Below are positions 1 to 7,395 of a stretch of 13,816 bases of DNA, piece after piece (the first letter of the stretch is position 1; each line of letters begins with the position of its first letter). Source of the DNA: CAXTTV01 sp964247295. GTDB lineage: Bacteria; Chloroflexota; Ktedonobacteria; Ktedonobacterales; Ktedonobacteraceae. The position numbers were made by a program, and so were the translations under genes. The DNA is taken from positions 1-13,816 of the forward strand of contig CAXTTV010000134.1 in the NCBI GenBank assembly GCA_964247295.1, given 5' to 3'. Under the pieces are notes generated by a model that saw only the letters and a program-made list of their open reading frames with translations, was not told where the DNA came from and made no database searches.

Positions 1-33
1 GCGAACATGTAGATCGTCGTGTAAGGGAGCAAG

Positions 34-984
34 ATGCCAGAGACTTATCAAAACAAAAAAGTTGTTATAGTAGAAGAAGCGTTAGTTGGTTTGCGGCTCG
101 ATCGGTATCTTGCGGACATATGGAGTGAGATCTCGCGGACAGGAATTCAAGATATGATTCGGCAGGGGCAGATCAGTGTAAATGGGAAAGTGGGGAAGTC
201 GGGGTATCGTTTACGAGAGGGTGATTGTATCGAGATGCCAGTGGCACCTATTTTTGGAGTAAAAGAAGAGACGCCTCAGCCTCTAGATATTGATCTAGAC
301 ATTGTTTATGAAGATGTGTCATTTATGGTCGTGAACAAGCCGGCTGGTCTTGTTGTTCATCCAGGGGCGGGTCATCATGATGACACATTAGTGAATGCAC
401 TGATAGCGCGCGTGCCTTCGCTTCAAGAGGTTGGGGAAGTAGATCGGGCGGGAATTGTGCATCGGTTAGATAAAGACACCTCTGGCCTGCTTTTAGTTGC
501 AAAGACAGCCCAGGCGCATGCAGCCTTAACTGAACAGATGCAGCAGCATTTAATTGAGAAGCGGTATCTAGCGCTTGTTCATGGGATTGTTGGGCCAGAC
601 CAGGGGCAGATTGACGCCCCAATTGGAAGGGATGAGAGGTATCGGCAGCGAATGACAATAACTGCTATCGGAGGGCGAGAAGCGGTAACGCGTTTTCAGG
701 TATTGAAGCGGTATCAAAGACACACATTTCTATTGTTGCAATTAGAAACAGGAAGAACGCATCAGATTCGAGTGCATCTGCACGCAATTGGGCATCCAGT
801 GGTAGGGGACCCAACCTATGGGAAAGCGCAAGGGAGGGCAGAAGCAGGGCTTCAGAGACAATTTTTGCATGCCTATTCGCTGCGTTTAAAACACCCATTG
901 ACAGGGGAAGAAGTGTTAGTAGAGGCTCAATTGCCAGATGACTTACGTAGTGTACTGGAAAACGAGATGGAAGAAAACGTTTGA
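34..984 (+). CDS. rluD: RluA-family 23S rRNA pseudouridine synthase, RluD-like
   Basis: This enzyme isomerises uridines to pseudouridine in large-subunit rRNA in the cytoplasm. An S4 RNA-binding domain spans roughly residues 18-66 and is followed by the RluA catalytic domain. The catalytic motif HRLDKDTSG is at 143-151, with D146 as the expected nucleophile. The second family signature RTHQIRVHLH is at 241-250, followed by GHPVVGDPTYG. The length of 316 aa is normal for RluD. The ATG at 34 is preceded by AAGGGAG at 23-29. A reading frame ends at the TAG at 10-12, so another gene probably lies just upstream in the same operon. In many Gram-positives and Chloroflexi that neighbour is lspA, but too little is present here to identify it. 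The gene ends before a bidirectional hairpin terminator. Family is certain; the exact target uridines (RluD-type sites) are inferred from similarity. Confidence 0.93.
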   Translation: MPETYQNKKVVIVEEALVGLRLDRYLADIWSEISRTGIQDMIRQGQISVNGKVGKSGYRLREGDCIEMPVAPIFGVKEETPQPLDIDLDIVYEDVSFMVVNKPAGLVVHPGAGHHDDTLVNALIARVPSLQEVGEVDRAGIVHRLDKDTSGLLLVAKTAQAHAALTEQMQQHLIEKRYLALVHGIVGPDQGQIDAPIGRDERYRQRMTITAIGGREAVTRFQVLKRYQRHTFLLLQLETGRTHQIRVHLHAIGHPVVGDPTYGKAQGRAEAGLQRQFLHAYSLRLKHPLTGEEVLVEAQLPDDLRSVLENEMEENV

Positions 985-997
985 TGAGAGCCTTTAC

Positions 998-1075
998 AAA
1001 ACAGAAAGAAGTTTCCTGAGAGCCTTTGTACGAAAAGTCAGAAAGAGGATTTCTTAGGAGGCTTCTTTCTGTTTT
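998..1075. terminator. Bidirectional terminator between rluD and the PLP enzyme gene
   Basis: A long inverted repeat pairs 998-1021 with 1052-1075. The first 14 bases, AAAACAGAAAGAAG, pair perfectly with CTTCTTTCTGTTTT, and the rest pairs with three G-U wobbles. The arms supply a T-rich tail on either strand, and the two flanking genes end on opposite sides. The 30-base loop contains a second imperfect copy of the sequence GAGAGCCTTT seen just before the left arm (987-996), suggesting the hairpin grew by local duplication. Confidence 0.7.
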
Positions 1076-1088
1076 ACAGAAGGAATCT

Positions 1089-2336
1089 TTAGATACAGTG
1101 TAAAACCTCAGACAGGCGTTCGATTTCCGCATAGGTATTATAATGTGCCAGACCGACGCGCACCAATCCTCCTTGTTTTTGCAAACCCAGACGCTCGATT
1201 GCCGTCAAAGCATAGAAATCGCCAGTTCGTACACCGATGTCTTGCTGGGCCAGAGCCCAGGCGATTGTTTGAGGCTGTTGATTTTCCAAGCTAAAGGAGA
1301 AGGTAGGGACGCGTTCATTCATCCGTTTGGGAGAGGTGATTCCCCAGATATGGAGATGTTTGACAGAGTGTAGAGCGTTTAGCAAGGCCAGGTTCAATTT
1401 GGTCTCATATTCCGTGATAGCTGCCATCGCCTGTTTGAGGGCCAGAGCCCTTCCCTGGAATCGGTCATGGAAGTGTGGGGTTGAGTCAGCGCCAAACGTT
1501 GAGCCCAGCCAGCCGAGATATTCAAGAGCTCCTAGTGTGCCAGCGATAGCTTCAAAGCTCTGTGTTCCCGTCTCGAATTTAGTGGGTGGTTTATTGCCGG
1601 CGGGTCGTACCCGATAGGCAGTGAGGCGATCGAGCAGATCGTACTTGCCATAGAGAATGCCCAGATGTGGTCCAAAAAATTTATAGACAGAGCAGGCCAA
1701 CAGATCGCAATCCAGAGCTTGAACATCGATAGGGCGATGGGGAGCATATTGGACTGCGTCAATAAAGCAGAGAGCTCCGACCGTATGAGCGAGTTGAATT
1801 GCGTGTTCAATATCAACAATAGTTCCGACAGCGTTTGAAGCGTAGGTGAGAGCAACCAATCTCGTGCGTGGAGTAATTGCCTGTGTGAGATCCTCCATAT
1901 CAAGGGTACAGTCTTCTAGATGAAAATCAACCCAACGGACCTGGCATCCACGATCTTCAGCAATAAGTAACCATGGTGCGATATTCGCATCATGATCCAG
2001 ACGGGTTACCACAATCTCATCGCCTGGTTGAAGCAAGCGAGAGATGCTACGACTGATATGGAATGTCAGGCTCGTCATATTCTGTCCAAAGACAATTTCC
2101 TCGGGGTGGGCGGCGTTAAGGAAATCAGCGACCGCGCGTCGAGCTTCATCGACCACCGCATCAGATTCCTGGCTGGCTTGAAAAGTCTCGCCATGATTAG
2201 CATTGGTGTAACGATAGTAGTATTCCAGGCGTTGAATTACTTCCTGAGCCACCTGAGTTCCAGCAGGGTTATCGAAAAAAATAGTTTTAGATTCGAGGGC
2301 GGGAAAGTGTGTACGGACCATCTCTACATTAAGCAT
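1089..2336 (-). CDS. PLP-dependent aminotransferase class V, cysteine-desulfurase-like (VC1184-type subfamily)
   Basis: This 415-aa fold type I PLP enzyme resembles the SufS/CsdA family and best fits the subfamily annotated as 'cysteine desulfurase-like, VC1184'. Subfamily hallmarks are FDNPAGTQV near residue 21 and NANHGETF at 46-53. D193 in FIDAVQYAPH should contact the pyridine nitrogen, and K219 in SVYKFFGPHLG should form the Schiff base. The segment that carries the catalytic cysteine in true SufS enzymes (RTGHHCA) reads VRTGDFYA (369-376) here, with no Cys. Sulfur transfer from cysteine by the usual mechanism is therefore doubtful, and the real substrate is unknown. The ATG at 2336 is chosen over an upstream frame extension because GGAGG lies 6 bases before it and the protein then begins at the usual family position. 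No Suf or Isc partners are nearby. It is divergent from the PhyH-type dioxygenase gene. Confidence 0.88.
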   Translation of the reverse strand: MLNVEMVRTHFPALESKTIFFDNPAGTQVAQEVIQRLEYYYRYTNANHGETFQASQESDAVVDEARRAVADFLNAAHPEEIVFGQNMTSLTFHISRSISRLLQPGDEIVVTRLDHDANIAPWLLIAEDRGCQVRWVDFHLEDCTLDMEDLTQAITPRTRLVALTYASNAVGTIVDIEHAIQLAHTVGALCFIDAVQYAPHRPIDVQALDCDLLACSVYKFFGPHLGILYGKYDLLDRLTAYRVRPAGNKPPTKFETGTQSFEAIAGTLGALEYLGWLGSTFGADSTPHFHDRFQGRALALKQAMAAITEYETKLNLALLNALHSVKHLHIWGITSPKRMNERVPTFSFSLENQQPQTIAWALAQQDIGVRTGDFYALTAIERLGLQKQGGLVRVGLAHYNTYAEIERLSEVLHCI

Positions 2337-2500
2337 AAAAAACCTCCGAGAGAGTAAGTGAGGAGTCACCTCTATTCAGAGAAAGGCAGTTTATGAAAAG
2401 GTGTATGTTTATTGTATCACCGGACCCGCCTAGATTTTCTTGTTCGACTTCTTTTTTTCTCAGTAGATATTTTTCTATGGAACCCATCTGCCCTTTTTTG

Positions 2501-2509
2501 TGCTACAAT
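2501..2509 (+). promoter_or_regulatory. Possible extended -10 promoter for the dioxygenase gene
   Basis: TGCTACAAT is an extended -10 type element (TGnTAnAAT). No good -35 is visible. It lies in the 289-base AT-rich space between the divergent PLP enzyme and dioxygenase genes and would give a 5' leader of about 110 bases. No operator or riboswitch-like structure is apparent in this spacer. Confidence 0.3.
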
Positions 2510-2625
2510 ATATGGATTATGTAAATAGATATTACCTTATCTGCTCTATACTAGTAAGATTGTTTTAGTAGCAGATAGGTTCAAGCTTGGATGTTTATAG
2601 ATTGATTTGGAGGGAGGACATCACA

Positions 2626-3468
2626 ATGAGTGTGAGCGATCGGACCCAAGTTAAAGCTTTTGACGTAGCCGCCATCATGGGTGGTTTATATGGTGATGGA
2701 ATTATTGGGAACAAAGGTGCCTTTTCTCATCAATGGGTGAAAGAATTGGGAGAGGACATAGAAGATCTTTTCCAGAAGGCATTAAAACGGCCAAATGGTG
2801 CAGTCGGACGTGGACCAAAGCGTTATTATGTAGAGATTCATCCGGAAGACATGCGCGGCTTTGTTGATTTAGCTACGCATCCCTGGATAGTAGCCGTATG
2901 TGAGAACGTTCTGGGCCCGCAGTACAAGATCGTCGAGATTGGATTTGACATACCGTTGTCTGGAGCTCAGAACCAGCCCTGGCACCGTGACTTCCCAGCT
3001 CCCGAGGATACTTTAGTTGGACGGCGTTTAAATTCGCTCGCCTTTAATCTCACAACCGTTGATGTTTATGAGGACATGGGACCATTTGAGATTGCGCCGG
3101 GAACGCAATGGGATCGCCCGGAGAACTTTGAGCATGAAATGTTCCCGGCCAAGACGAACTATTCACGATACCAGGAGCGTGCTCAGAAAAAGATGCCCAA
3201 GATTGGGGACATTTCTGTGAGATCAGCGCTAACCATTCACCGTGGGACAGCCAACCATTCCGACAAATCGCGTCCGACGCTTGTTCTAGGAGTAGATTCC
3301 CCGACCGCGCGCAACGCGGATCATCATGACCTGCAAATCACCCATCGATTTCTCCAGACGCTTCCTCAGCAGGTGCGTGATCATCTCACGTATCGAATAG
3401 TTGATGAGCTAGAGCCAATCTCTCAAAAGCATCAGATTGAAACATTAATGATGGGTGAAGCTGAATAG
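2626..3468 (+). CDS. Phytanoyl-CoA dioxygenase (PhyH) family Fe(II)/2-oxoglutarate oxygenase
   Basis: This is a predicted mononuclear iron oxygenase that couples 2-oxoglutarate decarboxylation to hydroxylation of an unknown small molecule. The iron-binding HxD is H120-R-D122 in QPWHRDF. The distal histidine is most likely H205 in ALTIHRGTANHSDKSRPTL, and R216 in the same block should bind the 2-oxoglutarate carboxylate. The length of 280 aa fits the family. The ATG at 2626 is preceded by GGAGGGAGGA with suitable spacing. The frame stays open a further 13 codons upstream, but nothing there looks like a start with a ribosome binding site. The gene appears monocistronic and ends at a strong bidirectional terminator. 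Bacterial PhyH proteins are often tailoring enzymes of secondary metabolism or act on osmolytes or acyl groups; the neighbours do not decide which. Confidence 0.85.
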   Translation: MSVSDRTQVKAFDVAAIMGGLYGDGIIGNKGAFSHQWVKELGEDIEDLFQKALKRPNGAVGRGPKRYYVEIHPEDMRGFVDLATHPWIVAVCENVLGPQYKIVEIGFDIPLSGAQNQPWHRDFPAPEDTLVGRRLNSLAFNLTTVDVYEDMGPFEIAPGTQWDRPENFEHEMFPAKTNYSRYQERAQKKMPKIGDISVRSALTIHRGTANHSDKSRPTLVLGVDSPTARNADHHDLQITHRFLQTLPQQVRDHLTYRIVDELEPISQKHQIETLMMGEAE

Positions 3469-3571
3469 TCAATAACCCCTGGATAAATCGTGAGGGCATC
3501 CTGGTCCGACTTAGTGAAGAACAGATAAAGGAGGATTGGCAAGATTTTCCTCTAAATAAAAATCTGATTAG

Positions 3572-3626
3572 AAAGGAACGGGGGGAGGAAATATAGTTAT
3601 ATAGTGTTCCCCCCCTGTTCCTTTTT
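3572..3626. terminator. Strong bidirectional rho-independent terminator
   Basis: Left arm 3572-3590 (AAAGGAACGGGGGGAGGAA) pairs with 3607-3626 (TTCCCCCCC TGTTCC TTTTT), with one or two mismatches inside a G/C-rich core, and is followed by a T-run. On the minus strand the A's at 3572-3574 give the equivalent U-tail. It sits between the convergent dioxygenase and epimerase genes and serves both. Confidence 0.85.
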
Positions 3627-3643
3627 GGTTTAGCCTGTTAAGT

Positions 3644-4603
3644 CTATTTTTGCCGAAGGTAGGGTGACATCCTCAACATTCGGTATCGGATCAGAGGACT
3701 TAAGAAGGGCAGAAGGAGTGAAATAGCTCCTTTGGGCTGAGTTGCCTTCGCGACATCCTGCATAATCTCGTCAAAAGAGTGGCGTTGGTATTGTAAGAGT
3801 GCCCGACTTTCCTCAGTATCGAGCCAATCGGTACAATAGGGTTTGTCTGCGGGTGCAAAGGCCTCATCGGGTGGTGGCTGGATACCAACATTGGCAAGTG
3901 AGCGATAGAGGTAGTCGCGATAGCGAATCTGGCAGGTAGGACCGCCGCCGATCAACCAGACCTTGCCCCAGATAGGGTTGTGCATACCATTAGAGATGGC
4001 CAGGCCGACATCGTGCGTATGGATCAGCTCTATGCGTGTATCGAGGGGAATAGTATACATAATAGGATGTATCTGTCGAGCCTCCATTGGGGGGACATCA
4101 CCAAAGCGGTAAATAGCCCATTCAAGTCCAGAAGTTCGCAGCATTTCTTCCCCGAGCAGTTTATGCTTAGTGTACTCATCGCTGGCCATAACAGGATCAG
4201 TCACGCGGCGTGGTGGCTCCTGATCCTGTGTAGGGCCAAAGACATCCAGACTGGAACTAAAGAGAACTTTTGGTGGTTGTTCTTGAGCCTTAGCAGCTTC
4301 GATGACGTTCTGTGTTCCCTCTACATTTACCTGCTGGGCTAGCATAAGATTCTCATTTACAGCAGGTGGAATGATATAGGCCAGATGGATGATTACCTCC
4401 TGCTCTTTGACAGCCGCAGCGACGGCCTGGGCATTGCGGATATCGCCCCAGATGACTTCTGCTTTATCTTTAACAAGCTGGGCCTTCTTCTCTGTTTGCT
4501 TCGCCAGTCGATCAAAGCAGCGAACGGTATGTCTCTGCTCGATGAGTGCCTGAACTGTACTCAGGCCGACATTTCCGAAGGCTCCAGTCACAAGAATACG
4601 CAT
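3644..4603 (-). CDS. NAD(P)-dependent epimerase/dehydratase, extended SDR
   Basis: This cytosolic 319-aa Rossmann oxidoreductase is of the extended short-chain dehydrogenase type. The nucleotide-binding motif GAFGNVG is at 7-13. The acidic residue D31 ending strand 2 favours NAD. D54 in WGDI contacts the adenine. The catalytic set is S117 (FSSS) with YTKHK (Y144, K148). The substrate could be a nucleotide sugar or another hydroxyl/keto compound; the sequence does not decide. The ATG at 4603 is used because the family begins MRILVTGAFG. A GTG 11 codons upstream is also in frame. AAAGGAA precedes the ATG at a slightly long spacing of 12 bases. The gene starts 44 bases after the membrane-protein gene, so the two may be co-transcribed, with termination at the bidirectional hairpin downstream. 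Confidence 0.88.
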   Translation of the reverse strand: MRILVTGAFGNVGLSTVQALIEQRHTVRCFDRLAKQTEKKAQLVKDKAEVIWGDIRNAQAVAAAVKEQEVIIHLAYIIPPAVNENLMLAQQVNVEGTQNVIEAAKAQEQPPKVLFSSSLDVFGPTQDQEPPRRVTDPVMASDEYTKHKLLGEEMLRTSGLEWAIYRFGDVPPMEARQIHPIMYTIPLDTRIELIHTHDVGLAISNGMHNPIWGKVWLIGGGPTCQIRYRDYLYRSLANVGIQPPPDEAFAPADKPYCTDWLDTEESRALLQYQRHSFDEIMQDVAKATQPKGAISLLLPFLSPLIRYRMLRMSPYLRQK

Positions 4604-4647
4604 AAATAAAATTATTCCTTTTCTTTTGTCTCTCACAAATGCTGTTT

Positions 4648-5694
4648 TTACAAACGATGCTCGGATCTGGTCTCATCGCGAGAGATAGAATGAGACAGAG
4701 CAGAACGAGTGACATTATTTAGTTCCATAATAACCGGGTCGAGTGGGGTACCAGTAGTGGGCAGATGTACACTAGCAATCTTCCCTTGTATGACAGCCTG
4801 ATGAAGCATATTTGAGATCTGATAAGCTGCGTGACGTGTAGCAACGAGCATATCCGCATCGCCCTTCATGCGTTGCAGACGATTAAGCAAGTTATTGAGA
4901 GAACCGGCCACGTTCCAGAGTGCATGTCCCTCGGTCAAATTCACGCGGACGCTTAAATCGCCATTGCTAATACGTGCATGAGTTTCAGCAATCTGCTGAA
5001 CGCCTTCTTCAAGTTGTTGTTTCTGATGTATCTGTGTACGAACGTGTCGTGCGAGTTCCTGTTGCAACGAGATAATCTCCTCAGCTCGATCAGCGCGATG
5101 AATAGTATTAATTAGACTGCGCATAATCACAAAAGACACGACACCAATCATAAGCTGTATACCGATGGGGGCAATCAAAGTAATTGTAAAAAGCCCTTTA
5201 TCAAGCATTTGTTGATACGCAACAGTATGTGGAACAACCTGGCTAATAAAAAGAATATTTAAGCAACATAATATACTCACAACCAAAGATGCAATAGGCG
5301 GCATCAAAGCACCAGCCAGGATAATAGATATGCTAAAGACGCCAAAGAGTGGTAAAAGAGAAGGGTCAAGAGGATTTGTGAGTAGAACAGCAGTAACGCA
5401 TATAATATTATACGTAATGATACAGGCAGCGCAAAGATAGTTCCATCCAGCTTTTCCGAAGCCGAAAGCACAAATAAGTAGAAGGATGACTCCAACACCG
5501 ATAACCGGTGATGAGGGGCTATTAGGAGAAAAAAAGATCATGATAGGTGAGACTGGAATAAAAATGACGCAAACGAGAAGTAAGAAAGCGCTTGTCAGAC
5601 GTGCGTAGCGAGTTCGTTCACGTTCTCTAGGGGTTGTATCTGGTCCACGTTTTGGCAAAGAGAAGGCGTACCACCAATCCATAAACTGTCTCAT
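4648..5694 (-). CDS. Six-helix membrane protein with HAMP-like cytoplasmic domain, function unknown
   Basis: This 348-aa protein has a short basic N-terminal tail and then six hydrophobic helices at about 34-56, 63-79, 84-104, 115-130, 133-153 and 168-192. A charged coiled-coil segment (about 196-228) follows. A HAMP-like module spans about 229-276 (EGVQQIAETHARISNGDLSVRV, then NVAGSLNNLLNRLQRM). The C-terminal 70 residues are helical at first and then polar. No histidine kinase, GGDEF or methyl-accepting domain follows, which is unusual because HAMP normally relays a signal to an output domain. The start has AAGGGA 8 bases upstream. It may sense a membrane or envelope cue and act through a partner; that is inference. 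It lies directly downstream of a short reading frame and upstream of the epimerase. Confidence 0.75.
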   Translation of the reverse strand: MRQFMDWWYAFSLPKRGPDTTPRERERTRYARLTSAFLLLVCVIFIPVSPIMIFFSPNSPSSPVIGVGVILLLICAFGFGKAGWNYLCAACIITYNIICVTAVLLTNPLDPSLLPLFGVFSISIILAGALMPPIASLVVSILCCLNILFISQVVPHTVAYQQMLDKGLFTITLIAPIGIQLMIGVVSFVIMRSLINTIHRADRAEEIISLQQELARHVRTQIHQKQQLEEGVQQIAETHARISNGDLSVRVNLTEGHALWNVAGSLNNLLNRLQRMKGDADMLVATRHAAYQISNMLHQAVIQGKIASVHLPTTGTPLDPVIMELNNVTRSALSHSISRDETRSEHRL

Positions 5695-5712
5695 ACTATC
5701 ATCCCTTCTAAC

Positions 5713-5826
5713 TCATTTAGTAATGGTGTCTTCATGCACATATGCAACTATGTCCTCGACAATTTCTGGAAAGAGTTGTAAGCATGTTTTGATTTTTTGA
5801 ATAGTTCGCATCTTATTTGCCGCCAT
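5713..5826 (-). CDS. Short unknown reading frame upstream of the HAMP protein gene
   Basis: A 37-aa frame (MAANKMRTIQKIKTCLQLFP, then EIVEDIVAYVHEDTITK) ends 18 bases before the start of the HAMP-like membrane protein gene, as an operon partner would. The predicted peptide is amphipathic and helical. The frame stays open further upstream to the stop codon of iscB, so it may be the 3' remnant of a longer gene cut off by the IscB element. No clear ribosome binding site precedes the ATG, which favours the remnant interpretation. Not recognised as any family. Confidence 0.3.
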   Translation of the reverse strand: MAANKMRTIQKIKTCLQLFPEIVEDIVAYVHEDTITK

Positions 5827-5880
5827 CAATGCAAGCCATAGGGGTGTGTTAATAGAGAGAAAAGAGTAAGAACTTTTCTT

Positions 5881-7158
5881 TCATGAAATTTGCGGCAGGA
5901 TACCTGCTCCTTCAGGGGTGGGAGGAATGCCGCTTCTCCTTTCCAGTAAACATGCCGAAGCTTTTTGGACCAGCATCACTTTCTTGCACCTGGCACTGGC
6001 ATGAACCTTCGTCCCATCCAGAGTTCGCAGATCAAAGTACCCAGAACTTTTTGGACCAAAGACAAAACAGACCCTTCCCTCCAACCGCACAGCGTCGAAG
6101 AGATGAAACCCATTCACCACCTTGGGAGCCGTATTGCGTTGCCGCTTCCCCCCTTTGTGGATCGCCGCTTTGTGGATCTGCCGATTATTGCACCTGACCA
6201 TCTTTGCAAGATACCAGGTGTCATCGCAGACGGCGAGCGGATTGCTACTGATGCAGCGAGTGTCCATCACATGTGACTTCTCCAGGTGGTTTGTGATTCG
6301 AGTGTTCTTGGTCAGATACCCATACGTCAGATCCACGGGTGGAAAAAGGGCCCTGGCCTGCTCCAACACGGTCCAGCGGATGATGCCCATCTGCGTGGAG
6401 TCTTGGAAGCCTCTGTTTGTGCGTGCAATCGTGTGCTCCTGGTGAGTCCGATGAATTAAGTCGTGGCATGTTTCACAGAGCGTGAGGAGATTCTCAGGAC
6501 GATACCCACCGGTCTTTCTTAATTCGATGTGATGGACGTTTAAGATCACATCCTTTGATTTCCCTTTGCACCGTTGGCAGGTATGCCCGTCACGAAACAA
6601 GACATACTCCCTCACATTCCAGAAGCCCAGTTGCGGTCCTTGTTGATACTCTTTGCCTTCAATCTGAGGGGTGCGGATCTTTTGAATGTCACATTGCGCG
6701 ACCTCGATAGTTGTCTGGCGCACCGGCAACATCCGGTGGATCATCCGTATCGTTTTGAGGTGAACATTGACCCGATGCTGGACCGAGGGAGCGAGCCAGT
6801 GTCTGGGTTTTCGGCGATTGCTGAACCTATCCTGGCGATACCGCGTTTTACGGCTTCTGCGAGCTCGTCGGAACTGTGCCCTGGTTGCCAACAGCTCCTG
6901 GATATCCGTGCGTGGACGCACCTCCGCTTCAAAAAACACCTGCGTCTGGGTGGTAGCCGAGACCCCAATATGTCTGGTGCCCGCATCCACCCCCAGCGAG
7001 ACAGGCTGGGTGTAGCCGGAACTTCCGTAAAGCAGTTGCACCGTGAAGGGAACCATCCTCACTACTTTGGCTTTGCCCACTTTAAGCAAAAGCCGGGCCT
7101 TACGGGGGCGACACGGCACAAGTGGGGACCCATGCTGATTGAGAATGTATGCGAACAA
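5881..7158 (-). CDS. iscB: IscB RNA-guided nuclease (RuvC split by HNH, RRXRR protein)
   Basis: This 425-aa protein matches IscB, the transposon-encoded ancestor group of Cas9, which uses an omega RNA to cut DNA. Domains in order: PLMP-like N-terminal motif (PLVP, 12-15); RuvC-I GVDAGTRHIGVS with D58; arginine-rich bridge helix with RRARR at 97-101; RuvC-II IEVAQCD with E152; an HNH insert with C194/C197 and C228/C231 as zinc ligands, H209-H210 and N223; and RuvC-III SHVMD with H296/D299. All catalytic positions appear present, so it should be active. The start is the TTG at 7158: AAGGAGG lies 8 bases upstream and MFAYILNQ matches the usual family start. The frame continues 23 codons further upstream to a GTG, but that stretch overlaps the omega RNA region. 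The C-terminal tail GIPPTPEGAGILPQIS is encoded across a hairpin that probably marks the element's right end. No tnpA is present. Confidence 0.93.
   Translation of the reverse strand: MFAYILNQHGSPLVPCRPRKARLLLKVGKAKVVRMVPFTVQLLYGSSGYTQPVSLGVDAGTRHIGVSATTQTQVFFEAEVRPRTDIQELLATRAQFRRARRSRKTRYRQDRFSNRRKPRHWLAPSVQHRVNVHLKTIRMIHRMLPVRQTTIEVAQCDIQKIRTPQIEGKEYQQGPQLGFWNVREYVLFRDGHTCQRCKGKSKDVILNVHHIELRKTGGYRPENLLTLCETCHDLIHRTHQEHTIARTNRGFQDSTQMGIIRWTVLEQARALFPPVDLTYGYLTKNTRITNHLEKSHVMDTRCISSNPLAVCDDTWYLAKMVRCNNRQIHKAAIHKGGKRQRNTAPKVVNGFHLFDAVRLEGRVCFVFGPKSSGYFDLRTLDGTKVHASARCKKVMLVQKASACLLERRSGIPPTPEGAGILPQIS
5895..5907 (-). repeat. Hairpin at the presumed right end of the IscB element
   Basis: GCAGGATACCTGC is a perfect 5-bp stem with a 3-base loop, inside the last codons of iscB. 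IS200/IS605-type elements carry a subterminal hairpin at each end. The left-end counterpart here is CCTGCTTCAGCAGG at 7360-7373, which shares the CCTGC/GCAGG arms. Confidence 0.5.
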
Positions 7159-7174
7159 AACGCATACCTCCTTT

Positions 7175-7390
7175 TGGAGTATTGTGCTCTTCGCCAACGT
7201 TTGAGAGGCTTGTTCAGTTGGCAGCACCGCCCTTACCCATCAGGACTGTTAACCACCAGCGATAGAGCTTGCCACTAGAGCAGGCATGGCAAGGTATCTT
7301 GACCTCTCGAACGGAGTGCTCGCGCACCAAGGCTAGTCAATGAAGGCTCTTGTAAGCCTCCTGCTTCAGCAGGGGGTCACGTGCCTTACT
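7175..7390 (-). ncRNA. IscB omega RNA scaffold (HEARO RNA)
   Basis: IscB omega RNAs lie directly upstream of the gene, with the guide at the 5' end and the scaffold reading toward iscB. The minus strand here is GC-rich and structured. A CCTGCT/AGCAGG hairpin (7360-7373) can be enclosed by GTAAG/CTTAC (7385-7389 with 7352-7356). GGCT/AGCC can pair at 7345-7348 with 7355-7358. A 7-bp stem pairs CTTGCCA (7268-7274) with TGGCAAG (7287-7293). Further downstream is the stretch GATGGGTAAGGGCGGTGCTG, which does not need to be coding. The 216 bases have no credible gene. Boundaries are estimates: the 3' end probably reaches close to the iscB ribosome binding site, and the guide lies just beyond 7380-7390. 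Existence of the RNA is inferred from position and folding, not from expression. Confidence 0.75.
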
Positions 7391-7395
7391 TCTGG

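Noticed and set aside
2337..2625. Riboswitch or shared operator between the divergent PLP enzyme and dioxygenase genes
   Set aside because: No stable stem-loops or inverted repeats stand out in this spacer; only a possible extended -10 element was found.
6574..7278. Long plus-strand open frame (234 codons) antisense to iscB
   Set aside because: It mirrors the iscB coding sequence and omega RNA region and has no family resemblance or ribosome binding site of its own. It is a shadow of the real gene.
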